A stretch of 60,923 nt of DNA from a bacterium (GTDB lineage Bacteria > UBP14 > UBA6098): the NCBI GenBank assembly GCA_023145965.1, contig JAGLDC010000060.1:1-60923 (forward strand), read 5' to 3'. Position 1 is the first letter of the stretch. Each line of letters starts with the position of its first letter. The notes under the pieces were generated by a model. The model searched no databases. It worked only from the letters and a program-made list of their open reading frames with translations, and was not told the origin of the DNA. Below are positions 19,823-29,600 of this stretch, piece after piece. Both the position numbers and the translations under genes were made by a program.

Positions 19823-19997
19823 TGCGTGGAAAAAGCAAATAGAAAAAGTGGTCTGCAAAAAACTCTTGATACCACTCTAAAGCGGAGCAATTAAACAAAG
19901 AAAAGAGGTTCTCGCTAATAGCAAAAAGTTGATTCTTCGGATTTGATATATGTTATTTAAGCTGAAGACAAAACAAGCAGTATATGCCGCCCTTATT

Positions 19998-20960
19998 TCA
20001 AAAAACCAGACGCAGCGTGTCTCTAAAAATGCCCTTCGCTCCAAAGCCCTCTTTAAAATGGGCGAGGCCGAAATTTGCCTCCATATTCAGGGTGTAAGTT
20101 CCAAAATCGAACCACTCGAAACCACGCTCAATGCACCAACAGAATATCTCCCAAAATAGCAGATTCAGCGGCCTATATTTTTGCGCCGATTCGAGATGGC
20201 TAATATAAAACGCAATAACAGCACGCTCGTTAACTTCCCACAGATTTACACCAGCTACAGGGATACCTTCAACAAAGGCGGTCATCTGGTGGATTTTATC
20301 GGGAAAACGACTTTTCAGGTCGAGGAGTTCTTCGAGAGAATGTGTGGGTCTAACATTGTGACGGGCGCCGAGGTTGGCTTCGAGAATCGAGTAAAAAGGC
20401 GGGATATCGGCATCGAGATCGACAGTCACTCCAAGCTTCTCGGCTTTACGGGTAGAGGTCCGAGCCTCGGGGCGGAAACGCGCAAAGGAGGCATCCTTTG
20501 ATGGGCCAAGACGAAGCACGGCAGTTAACTCACGCTTCACAAAAAAAGCGCCTTTCTTCATTAAAGCAAAATCCACATGCTCCTCGGGCATTGCGTGATA
20601 AATGGTGGGAACGCGGGTGAATTCAACGCCCTCATATCCCTTGCGCTTTGCCCAATCTAACCATAAATCTACCATGCGATGCGCGGCTTTGACTCCAACA
20701 CTCGGAAGAACCGCTATCCCTCCAAAACTGGCGCCGGGGTGGCTCACATGGATAAGTTTGCCATCACGGACACGGTCGGCGGCGGGTAACACGCCGAGCC
20801 ACTTCCCGCGATCCTCGAAAATGAGATGTTTCGCTGGAAACCTGTCAGCGGGATGGTATTCGAGGAATTGCTGCAAATGATACATTGTACCGTTGTTCGT
20901 TCTCGGAACAAAATTCTCCCATTTTTCGCGTAATTGGGGAATATATTCAATAATTTTCAT
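19998..20960 (-). CDS. FemAB/GNAT-type acyltransferase family protein
   Basis: About 320 residues. The segments GVLPAADRVRDGK, SFGGIAV and VEFTRVPTIYHAMPEEH, together with the C-terminal block AFVEGIPVAGVNLWE...AFYISHLES...LLFWEIFCWCIERGFEWFDFG, match the double-GNAT fold of FemAB/BioF2-like proteins (lipid II aminoacyl transferases and PEP-CTERM/XrtA-associated FemAB). The exact acceptor cannot be told. The frame is open to 21074, but the ATG at 20960 is chosen because it overlaps the stop of the upstream gene as ATGA and has GAGGT 8 nt upstream. It is the last gene of the operon starting at 26401. Confidence 0.85.
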   Translation of the reverse strand: MKIIEYIPQLREKWENFVPRTNNGTMYHLQQFLEYHPADRFPAKHLIFEDRGKWLGVLPAADRVRDGKLIHVSHPGASFGGIAVLPSVGVKAAHRMVDLWLDWAKRKGYEGVEFTRVPTIYHAMPEEHVDFALMKKGAFFVKRELTAVLRLGPSKDASFARFRPEARTSTRKAEKLGVTVDLDADIPPFYSILEANLGARHNVRPTHSLEELLDLKSRFPDKIHQMTAFVEGIPVAGVNLWEVNERAVIAFYISHLESAQKYRPLNLLFWEIFCWCIERGFEWFDFGTYTLNMEANFGLAHFKEGFGAKGIFRDTLRLVF

Positions 20961-23215
20961 AAATTTGACCTCAATAACGCAATTTTCCCACGCGCAGTAC
21001 CGCGTGAAGAAGGTGCTGCCAGGATGTATATCCCGCTTGCGACCGGTTTGCCGGCATCGTTTCTGCCATTCCACTCGATGGCAGCTGTGGGTCCTTTATC
21101 CAAACTCGAAAGAGTCCTCACCAACAAGCCTTCGGAGGAATATATATGTAAATCGGCATCTGACGGGACCCCTGATATAGTTGCCATGTTCGTTGCAGAA
21201 CCATCCCAAACAAAGGGATTGGGAAATGCGAGTAAATCCTTAAGCTCGCCATCCTCGCCTCCGAAACCAGTAGATAAAACTCCAATCGCCCCCTCCCCTA
21301 AAAACCATACATCACCATTCGAGGGATTGACTTTCACAGAATAAAGATAGTCGGTCGGAAGGTCTGTCATTTCCTCGAAATCAGCGTTGTTGCTGGCTCG
21401 GGATTTAATTGCATGCCATGTGGTGTCTGAATTCCGATACATAGCCGCACCATCGTCAGTGGCTATCCATACATTGTTCCAGGGATCGATATCCACATCG
21501 GCGACTCCGAGAGAGACATGTTCAGGGAGAAAACCGTTAATCACTGTTCCAAGAGAAGGATCGATGTTCGCAACGCCACCATCGGCGGCAACCCATGCTT
21601 TTCCATTATCCTCGAGAGCGATTTGATAAACCGAAGAACTCGGCAAGTAATTTGAATACACGTAAATATTATCGTCGGCGGTGTTCCCAATATCTGGACC
21701 GAGGGATATTTCCGCAATACCCTCATCTTTAAGAACAAGCCAAACTCGTGTCTCATCTACAGCAATCCCGTGAATATTGTTCGTCGAGATGCCGGAAGAA
21801 CCGCTATAATACGAGACTATCGGTGCGTCGAGACCAATATTGGGATCGAAGGCAGCAACAGCGAGACCATTCGAAGCAGCGTAATTTGTTACCCACAACA
21901 AAGACCGATAAGGGTCATAGGTCAAAGCCCTACAAACCACAACATCAGGCGCGCCGGCAATACCTCTAAGAACGCTGTTTGTTTCGTTGAACACCTGCCA
22001 ATTCCCATTATTATCATAACAAAAAATGCCTTTTCCGTTAGTGCCGATCCAAAGCGCATTATTGCCATCAACAGTTAAAGAATATGAAGAAAACACACCT
22101 GTTTCAATAATATCGAGAAGCGAGTCATCGGTCGTAATCGTCCAATCCGTAAAAGCATCCCATTGGTTATTTTGCCAGTGCATTACTCCTAGATTCTTTG
22201 CCACAAGCCACACATCGCCATCGGGACCAAAGGTTAAATCAGAATATCCTGTTCCCCACGGCGTATTAGGGTGAATAGCGCGTATTGTATCGTTTTGCAG
22301 AACACCAAAACCGACCTCCAACCCGACATAAAGCTCGCCATCTATTGAAGTAGCACCATGGACCGCCCAGTGCTCATCCAAGCGAATTACATCGAAGTTT
22401 TCCATCGACCGGCTAATGTAAAGCCCAGAACCTCCAGAGACATAAAAATCATCGTTGTAATAGAAAAAATTATCTATCATTCGATAATTCATATATTCAT
22501 CTGCTACCGTATCGATAATCTCACCGTTAGTCCAAAATATCGAGGGCTGATCTGCAGCTCGTTCGAGAGCAAACCATGCGCCTCCAGAATCCGCAAAGAT
22601 TCCTGTAACCGAACGATTGGTGAAAAGGTTTTGCCATTCATCTGGAGTGAATAGGTTGCTTTCGAGATTTCCATATGCGAGGCCGTCTTCAGTTGCGGCC
22701 CATATGAGACTGCCTTCCGATGAGACTGCCACAACAGGCAAATTTCTATCGAACTCGCCAAGTTTGGTGTAGTTTTCGGCTATCTCCACAGGATTCGAGC
22801 CTGAAAGAATATTGAGCTTAGAAACACCGGAAGTGGTCGCGGTATAAAGATGTTCGCCTATTGAAATTAGGCCATTGCAACTAATATTAGAGCGTTTCAG
22901 ATCGGAATTGGTTTTAAAGCGAATACCTTCGAGGCACCCTATGGAACCATTTGCACCGGCATAAAACAATCTCCCGTTGTAAAGAGCCAGACCAGTGATA
23001 TTCAAGTCCCCGAGTCCATCGAGATTGGTAAGTATATCGGATATTCCAGTCGAAGGACTATATCTAACCATACCCCCTTTTGTTCCAACGAAGACCTGTC
23101 CATCGAGAGAGGCTATGCAATTGGAGTAATGAGCATCGGCAAAAATTTGCCACGAACCAGCTACCTCTCCAAAAACCATACTTGCTAATAGAATTAAAAC
23201 AGAAAAATATTTCAT
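20957..23215 (-). CDS. Secreted beta-propeller protein with FlgD-like C-terminal sorting domain
   Basis: 752 residues: signal peptide (1-20), then repeated propeller blades of the two-component-regulator type (short strands such as LWAATEDGLAYG, VWLVAKNLGVMHW, LWIGTNGKGIFCY, VWIATDDGAAMY, VWFLGEGAIGVL) to about residue 660. The C-terminal FlgD-Ig-like domain has FPNPF, LHIYSSEG, WNGRNDAGKPVASGIY and IALL. The domain order resembles PorZ-like and other type IX secretion substrates of Bacteroidetes. The last domain probably directs export across the outer membrane, which is inference. It overlaps both neighbours by 4 nt (ATGA) in the purM-lnt operon. No kinase domain is fused to the propeller. 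Confidence 0.87.
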   Translation of the reverse strand: MKYFSVLILLASMVFGEVAGSWQIFADAHYSNCIASLDGQVFVGTKGGMVRYSPSTGISDILTNLDGLGDLNITGLALYNGRLFYAGANGSIGCLEGIRFKTNSDLKRSNISCNGLISIGEHLYTATTSGVSKLNILSGSNPVEIAENYTKLGEFDRNLPVVAVSSEGSLIWAATEDGLAYGNLESNLFTPDEWQNLFTNRSVTGIFADSGGAWFALERAADQPSIFWTNGEIIDTVADEYMNYRMIDNFFYYNDDFYVSGGSGLYISRSMENFDVIRLDEHWAVHGATSIDGELYVGLEVGFGVLQNDTIRAIHPNTPWGTGYSDLTFGPDGDVWLVAKNLGVMHWQNNQWDAFTDWTITTDDSLLDIIETGVFSSYSLTVDGNNALWIGTNGKGIFCYDNNGNWQVFNETNSVLRGIAGAPDVVVCRALTYDPYRSLLWVTNYAASNGLAVAAFDPNIGLDAPIVSYYSGSSGISTNNIHGIAVDETRVWLVLKDEGIAEISLGPDIGNTADDNIYVYSNYLPSSSVYQIALEDNGKAWVAADGGVANIDPSLGTVINGFLPEHVSLGVADVDIDPWNNVWIATDDGAAMYRNSDTTWHAIKSRASNNADFEEMTDLPTDYLYSVKVNPSNGDVWFLGEGAIGVLSTGFGGEDGELKDLLAFPNPFVWDGSATNMATISGVPSDADLHIYSSEGLLVRTLSSLDKGPTAAIEWNGRNDAGKPVASGIYILAAPSSRGTARGKIALLRSNL

Positions 23216-24699
23216 ACTACTTTAGACAAAAGAGCCATCAATGCCAGAAGAAGCGGAGTAGCAAAAAGACTGCCATAACCTACCCATTCGCCGGTTTTGG
23301 TAAAAAAGGTTTTTTTATGCACGATTGGTAATTCCTCGATAAGAACTCCCTTTACATGTAACGGAAGAGAAGATTTGAAGCGCCCATTTTCATCGACGAA
23401 GAGAGAGATTCCTGTTTGGGCACAACGTGCAATACCGAGGCGGTTTTCAACGGCACGGAAGCGGGAGAAATTTGCATGTTGATATGGCCCTGGCGTGAAG
23501 CCAAACCAGTCATCGTTTGTTATATTGATAAGAAACTGTGCCCCTTCTTTTGCAAAACCCAGAGAGGACCTACTAAACGCGGATTCAAAACAGATGGGAG
23601 TGCCAAATTTAAAGCTGTCGAACTGGAAAGTAGTGTATTCTTCTCCGCGCGCGAAGTGGCTTCCGCCGACATCCAAATCTCGAAACACTGGGAAATACTC
23701 TTGAAAAGGTATCTGTTCGCTCATAGGCACAAGTTCCATTTTATGGTAGGATTCGCTGACTTTCATTGGCTCGATAAGAACAGAAGCGTTATAATAGTGC
23801 GTGCTTCTGCGTCCCGGATCAAAATCGAGTGTGCCGGTGAGTATCGGTGCGCCTGCACGATCCGATGCCTTTTGCAAAAGGCCGACCAGGGCGGGATAGC
23901 TTCGGTGATAATGCGCAGTAGCAGTTTCGGGAAGCACAATTAAATCGACCCTTTCGGGGAGGGAGTCTATCATGTGCACATAATGATGGATATTAGCCCT
24001 ACGAAAGCCGGGTTCCCACTTTTGCTCGGCTGAAATATTGCCCTGCATAAGCGCTATCTTTATTGTTTCGGATGGCGGTGGTTGTTTGAGTCTATAGAGA
24101 CCGTAGGCCAGCGGCAGGGCAAAGGTCAATATTAATGCAAGAAGCAAAAGCCCTCGTCTTTTGCGCATGATCGAAAAAGCGAATATCATTGCATTTATGG
24201 CGACTATCCAGAAGCTTATTCCGAGGTGTCCGAAAATATCGGCCATCTGTATCAAGACTGTGTAATTGCCCTGAGTGTATGCTAAGTCCATCCATGGAAA
24301 ACCGAGTCTCCCATAACCACGAATGAATTCCATCGCTACCCATAGTATGGGGGATACGGCCAGAGCAAGGGCTTTGTTTCGGCGCTCAAAAAATGAATAG
24401 GCTAACGCAAAAAGTGCATTATACAATGACAATATCGTAACTGCCGCTACCATGCCCGCAAAGGTTGGTAACGCGATCCAGTAAAGTGATAGAATGTTGG
24501 ATGTGAAACCCCATAGATAGCCGAGAGCAAAGGATGAAAAATATCGTTTGCCGTGCAATACCATAAAAAGGGGAACTAAGCAGAAATAGGACAGAAAGGT
24601 GGGAAAAAGCGGTGGTTGTGCCGAAGAGAGTAAAACTCCTCCGGATAGCGCAAGTATCAGGTCTTTCCACCCCGCTGCTGTTCTTGTGGTTTTAGTCAA
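23212..24699 (-). CDS. lnt: Apolipoprotein N-acyltransferase
   Basis: 495 residues. It transfers a fatty acyl chain to the N-terminal cysteine of apolipoproteins in the inner membrane, the last step of lipoprotein maturation. About six hydrophobic segments (residues 11-200) precede a nitrilase-like domain. The catalytic triad is visible: Glu258 in VLPETA, Lys320 in YHKMELVPMSE and Cys370 in GTPICFES, followed by NITNDDWFG. The start codon is TTG (24699), sharing TTGA with the purM stop; GGAG lies 4 nt upstream and no usable ATG occurs before residue 46. The several lipoproteins in this window (giant protein, cyclophilin, DUF6754 protein, the small protein at 51900) would be substrates. Confidence 0.96.
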   Translation of the reverse strand: MTKTTRTAAGWKDLILALSGGVLLSSAQPPLFPTFLSYFCLVPLFMVLHGKRYFSSFALGYLWGFTSNILSLYWIALPTFAGMVAAVTILSLYNALFALAYSFFERRNKALALAVSPILWVAMEFIRGYGRLGFPWMDLAYTQGNYTVLIQMADIFGHLGISFWIVAINAMIFAFSIMRKRRGLLLLALILTFALPLAYGLYRLKQPPPSETIKIALMQGNISAEQKWEPGFRRANIHHYVHMIDSLPERVDLIVLPETATAHYHRSYPALVGLLQKASDRAGAPILTGTLDFDPGRRSTHYYNASVLIEPMKVSESYHKMELVPMSEQIPFQEYFPVFRDLDVGGSHFARGEEYTTFQFDSFKFGTPICFESAFSRSSLGFAKEGAQFLINITNDDWFGFTPGPYQHANFSRFRAVENRLGIARCAQTGISLFVDENGRFKSSLPLHVKGVLIEELPIVHKKTFFTKTGEWVGYGSLFATPLLLALMALLSKVV

Positions 24700-25739
24700 T
24701 TTACTCCGTCAATTTTAATCGATCTTTCACCGGAGACAATCTCGCCACAAGACACAGCGAAAATCTCCGAGGATTCGCATAAAGCAAGCGCTTTATTTTG
24801 CATATCCGCTGTTAACACTATCACAAACCCGGCACCCATATTGAAAACATCATACATTTCGGAAATAGGCACCTCGCCGGCATGTCTTATAAGTTCGAAG
24901 ATAGGCGGAATCGATATTTGAGACACATCGACGATGGCCCGGCAGTTTTTCGGCAAAACACGCACGAGGTTTCCGGGGATACCTCCACCGGTGATATGCG
25001 CCATCCCGCTTATATTTATCCCTTTATCGATTAAAGATTTAACCGGCTTGAGATAACTGGGATGAACTGCAAGCAGTGCCTCCCCCACAGAAATACCTTT
25101 CAAAATATCCGGCCTGTCATCGAGGGCATATGCACTTGAATCGATTAAGATTTTTCGCGCAAGCGAATAACCATTTGTTTGAAGGCCGTTGCTCTGAAGG
25201 GCAATAAGCTTATCCCCCGGGCGGATAGCGCTACCATCGACGAGGCTTTGTTTGCTAGCGCTTCCCACAATAAATCCGACAAGATCGAAGTCGCCGGAGG
25301 AGTATATTCCGGGCATCTGTGCTGTCTCACCACCGATAAGAGCGAGCCCATTGGCGGAACACGCGATAGAAAGCCCCTCGACTATCTCGGCGATACGCTC
25401 TATTGGCAAATCACAATGGCCAATATAATCCAGGAAAAAAAGAGGGGTCGCGTTGAGGGTTAGAAGGTCGTTGACACAGTGGTTTACAAGGTCTTGGCCA
25501 ACCGTATTATATTTTTTGGAAGCCGTGGCAACCTTGAGTTTTGTTCCAACGCCATCGGCAGAAGACAGAAGTAAATTTTCGGAGCCTTCAGGGAAGCGGA
25601 AAATACCTCCGAATGCTCCTATATCAGAAACCACGCCTTTAGTAAAGGTTTTTTTTGCAAGGGCGGCGATTTTTTTCTTTGCATTATCTGCTGCGGTCAG
25701 GTCAACGCCTGCGGCTTTGTATAATTCTCCCTTTTTCAC
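24696..25739 (-). CDS. purM: Phosphoribosylformylglycinamidine cyclo-ligase (AIR synthetase)
   Basis: 347 residues, the normal length for PurM. It converts FGAM to AIR with ATP in de novo purine synthesis. Hallmarks in order are YKAAGVDL at the N terminus, SSADGVGTK, NDLLTLNATPLFFLDY, ALIGGETAQMPG, HITGGGIPGN and the C-terminal FNMGAGFV. The start is GTG at 25739, overlapping the upstream HD-protein stop as GTGA. No other pur genes are nearby, so purM is separated from its pathway and co-transcribed with lnt and envelope genes. Confidence 0.97.
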   Translation of the reverse strand: MKKGELYKAAGVDLTAADNAKKKIAALAKKTFTKGVVSDIGAFGGIFRFPEGSENLLLSSADGVGTKLKVATASKKYNTVGQDLVNHCVNDLLTLNATPLFFLDYIGHCDLPIERIAEIVEGLSIACSANGLALIGGETAQMPGIYSSGDFDLVGFIVGSASKQSLVDGSAIRPGDKLIALQSNGLQTNGYSLARKILIDSSAYALDDRPDILKGISVGEALLAVHPSYLKPVKSLIDKGINISGMAHITGGGIPGNLVRVLPKNCRAIVDVSQISIPPIFELIRHAGEVPISEMYDVFNMGAGFVIVLTADMQNKALALCESSEIFAVSCGEIVSGERSIKIDGVN

Positions 25740-26401
25740 GCTAATTTTACTCCATTTATTACAAGTTCAAATTTTGCTCCGAGATATGATGCGGCCATTT
25801 TGCACGAGTCCATTCGTTTAAGGAATATTTCGAAATACTCCATTACCGAAGACACTTTAGGATCGATGAGAATCTCGATGCCGATGGTTTTGCCGTCATC
25901 TTTTGTATAGAGATCGCTTTTTACTGCGGCGAAATTTACGCGGTCGTGTATGTCGCCGATAACATCACCAGACTCGCGAACGCGAGTAGTGTGGACATCG
26001 GATTTATCGGCAAGTATAAGGGCGGCGGATATATCAGACACTGCCTCGCCTTGCCCCTCGTGATGATTGCCTATAGCGGCTATTATTACATGTATTTCGT
26101 CGATGGGCATACCAAATCTTAAGAGAACCGGTTTTGCGAGAATAGCGCCGAAGGGTGCATGTTGACGACGGTTAATAACATTGCCAATGTCGTGCAGATG
26201 CGCGGCAATAGAGACGAGTTCAACATCGCGCTCTTTTTTTCCAAGGGACATAAGAAGATTGCTCGCCCTGTCGGCCACGACGGAGATATGGCGATTCCCG
26301 TGCTCGGTGTAACCTATAGCCTCGAGGTTGCGATCGGCAGCTTGTATAAGGCTTTCGACTTCAGGATCATCTTTGATTTTTTCGAGAGTTACAATATTCA
26401 T
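25736..26401 (-). CDS. HD-domain phosphohydrolase
   Basis: 221 residues. A canonical HD metal site is seen: His38 (NRHIS), His70-Asp71 in HLHDIGNV, His113-His114 in GNHHEG and Asp132 in ILADKSD. HD proteins of this size hydrolyse phosphate esters, often nucleotides; the substrate cannot be read from the sequence. It is the first gene of the HD-purM-lnt-propeller-FemAB operon. The ATG is preceded by a weak TTGGAAA site, and a promoter is seen at 26433-26461. Purine metabolism as its context is suggested only by its position next to purM. Confidence 0.88.
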   Translation of the reverse strand: MNIVTLEKIKDDPEVESLIQAADRNLEAIGYTEHGNRHISVVADRASNLLMSLGKKERDVELVSIAAHLHDIGNVINRRQHAPFGAILAKPVLLRFGMPIDEIHVIIAAIGNHHEGQGEAVSDISAALILADKSDVHTTRVRESGDVIGDIHDRVNFAAVKSDLYTKDDGKTIGIEILIDPKVSSVMEYFEIFLKRMDSCKMAASYLGAKFELVINGVKLA

Positions 26402-26432
26402 TTATTTCCAATCGGTTGAATTTGAGAATTTA

Positions 26433-26461
26433 AAAATATGTAGAAAAATATCTACTGTCAA
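26433..26461 (-). promoter_or_regulatory. Promoter of the HD-purM-lnt operon
   Basis: On the minus strand TTGACA (26461-26456) is followed after 17 nt by TATTTT (26438-26433), predicting a start near 26426 and a leader of about 25 nt. The 17-nt spacer contains an inverted repeat, GTAGA and TCTAC separated by 6 nt, which could be an operator. Confidence 0.6.
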
Positions 26462-26482
26462 GAGATTTGAAAAGGCAAATAG

Positions 26483-26510
26483 GATGATATAATATAAATA
26501 ACGAATCATC
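26483..26510. other. Inverted repeat between divergent promoters
   Basis: GATGAT (26483-26488) and ATCATC (26505-26510) form a 6-bp inverted repeat with a 16-nt centre of only A, T and a few other bases. It lies between the two divergent promoters and could be a regulator site. No family is recognised. Confidence 0.3.
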
Positions 26511-26526
26511 TAAAGAATAAATAACC

Positions 26527-26555
26527 TTGACATTTTAAGATGCAAGATTTAATTT
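26527..26555 (+). promoter_or_regulatory. Promoter of the large secreted protein gene at 26613
   Basis: TTGACA (26527-26532), 17-nt spacer, TAATTT (26550-26555). The predicted start is near 26562 with a leader of about 50 nt ending in AGGAGGAAAT before the ATG. The -35 and the GATTTAAT -10 context closely resemble the giant-gene promoter at 19541-19569, suggesting the same sigma factor. Confidence 0.65.
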
Positions 26556-26612
26556 ATTAAAGATATATTAGGTACGAATAGCTATAAAAGCAAAACTTGA
26601 ACAGGAGGAAAT

Positions 26613-29600
26613 ATGCGGAACAAAGCTTTATTGTTTGCCGCGTTAGCGATTGCGCTTGCGATCACAGCCTTTGGACAGGAATGGGAGATTCCATTCCAGG
26701 TATATACAAACCCCGATTCAGCGAGAGTGCTTGTCGCAAAGACAAGTATTTATGGTTCAGAACTTTACGACTCCACTGTTGTAGTTGGCGTCGATTCGTT
26801 TACTATCGATAAAGCTGCTCCACCTGCACCTCCGTCGGGCTTGAGCGTCTTTTTTCCGTTGGACGATCCTACTTATTTTTTCATCGACAGACTTATGATC
26901 GACGGTCGTAGTTCCGCCATCGATACCCTGATATGGACAATCCAATGGGGCGGCGCAACTGCTATGGATATAGTTACTGTAGAATGGGATCCTGCCGGTA
27001 TTCCAGCGGATGCGGAATTACTTATCGACACAACTTTCCTTACTTCGACAGTCGATTGGTCTTCGGCTCAGAACATGTCCTTGGTTTCATCTGTTATGGG
27101 CAATGGCATGCTTAACAAGGTTCAGATGCGCTTCACACGCGTTGTTCCCGATGTCGATACTCTTCCACCCTATTTCACGAATTGGAACCCAGCCGATGGC
27201 GCGATCGATGTTCCTGAAACTACGACCACGCTCTCTGTGGATATTATCGACGCGATGTCTCCTATCGATGAGAGCAGTATCACACTCGATGTGGCCGGTT
27301 TTTCTGTTCCGAGCATGTTCCTCGATATTAGCGATATTTCCGGCGGAAAAAGAGTCACGGCCAGCACTGGCGGTATGATTTCACTCCCGCCCGGTTCGAC
27401 AATCGTATGCATAGCTTGTGCAGCGGACAGTATTGGGAACGATGCTTGTGATACCGCGAATTTCACTATTCATGACACGGTTACGACAATCTGGTGTGTT
27501 GAGGGAACTGTTTCTGTCGGCGGAGAATCTGATCTTTCTGGATCGATTGTTATTGTTGGTGCATATCACGACTCAACGGACGCCTCTGGCTACTATCATG
27601 TTTGCGCGCCGGAGAATTCATATATACTGTATGTTCTCAGCTTCGATGGTCGAAATGACTCTCTCGATATAGACCTCGACAGTGACCAGACACATAATTT
27701 CAGCTTCCCGGCTATAATAGGCAGCATTTCGGGAACGGTGTTTCTAGATGGAGCCTCTGATCATTCCGGAACGGTAGTTGCCGAGCTCGTCTCCGGTTTT
27801 ACAACTACCACGGATGTTGCTGGTGATTATATGCTGGATGATTGCGAAATCGGAACTGTAAGAGTAAGTGCTTCCCACTCAGGTTATGAAACAAAGGTCG
27901 ATACCTTTGATCTAACGAGTGACACAACCGGTATCGATTTCCTTCTTTTCCCGGTAACAATGGACTACGATATTACCGGAACGATAACACTAGAGGGCAT
28001 GACAATCCATAGTGCGACAAATGTTAACCTCAGCGATGGCCTCTCCTACGATGAGGACCGCACCACCAATGGCGCGGGTTATTTCGCGTTCAACGATGTT
28101 CCAGAGGGTGGATACACTCTCACTGCCACACACACGGATTTCGAGAGTTGGGATACTACAATTACTGTGAATTCTGATCTCGATATTAACAGGGAACTCG
28201 CGGAAGCACCTTCGGTTTATTACAATCCTCCCAGTAACCTTCAATCGACGACAAGGCCTTGCTGGCCGGGCGCTTTCAATCTGATAACCTGGGATCCGCC
28301 AATGATGGCCGACACAGTTAAGCTCGCTCATTGTAGCGCTCGCGGTTATGGTGACACACGCTGGGGCGGCTTCTCTATGTATTACGGCTACGGCTGGGCT
28401 GGTGGCGGTTATGCTATGCCCTTTGTCGCGCCTCGTTCCGGCATGACCTTATCCAAAATCCGCATGGCGATGCATCCATCTTCTTATGGCGTTAATTCAC
28501 TCATCGGGATATGGGAGGAAGACCCTGATTCCGGTGGTCCTGGCGATATTATCTGGAGTTCGACAGTTGCGTTGAACGACACATCCGATGGTTGGGTTTA
28601 CATAGATGTGCCCGCTGGAATCTTAGTAGGAACTGATTTGTTCTTTGTTGGCTGGAATGATCCCACCGACACGGATGTTCTTTATGTCATGTATGATTAT
28701 ACCTCACCGGATACGCTAGCGTGGGTTCATAACGCTTATGACAGCTCCTGGAGCTGGGAAGGCGATAATGTGAACATGGCCGATGGTGACTTTGCTGTCG
28801 AGTGCTATGTTAGTGGTGGTGCGCGTTCGCACGGTGAACTCAGCAATATGGAAATGATTGAAGCGCTTCAAAGCAGTAAAGTAAGCCATCCGGACAGAGC
28901 TAAAGCGCTTGCGGATTTCCATCCTAAGTCGCTCGATGGTCCGAATGTCGATCTTTTTTCGGTTACTTCAGTAACACCTAGATTGAGACCCTCGGAGCTT
29001 CCGAACGAATACCTTCTTTACCGTCACACTTCTCCGTTCACCGACACAACCGTTGCCGAATTTGTAACTTCCCTACCGGATACCTCACCGTATTATCTAG
29101 ATATGGACGATATCGATGATGTTACCTATTATTATGGCATAGTTGCAGTTTATCCTACAGGAGTGAGTGAAGTTTCGGTGCTTGGCAAGGGTTACAATCG
29201 CAACCCACCGGCGGGAACGAATGTGCTTCTTATCGACTGGTGCGGCGGCCCGCAGCTCGATACGCTCGGTTGGGAATGGGATTCATCCGATTCGCTTGTT
29301 GCCCTTCTTGGAAATGCCGGATTCACCGGCGATTCGCTGTTGATCACCGGTGAGCAAGAGAGGCTATATGGCTACTTCTTCACAGAGGACGACACTACTC
29401 TCTATGATCTTATTGTAATTACCTGGTCGCCTCTGAGCTCGAGCGGTTGGCTCGGCCCGAGGATGCGCGGCCCCGAATGGCGCAAACTTGACGATTATCT
29501 TCGTTGCGGCGGCAATCTTTTCATCGAGGGCGCCGATGCTATGGAGATGCTTTCTGGAGATGGCTACGCAACAAACCAATACGATTCACTTTATTCGCAG

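Noticed and set aside
19646-19898. Two overlapping minus-strand frames of 70 and 79 codons
   Set aside because: They lie across element B and show no coding character.
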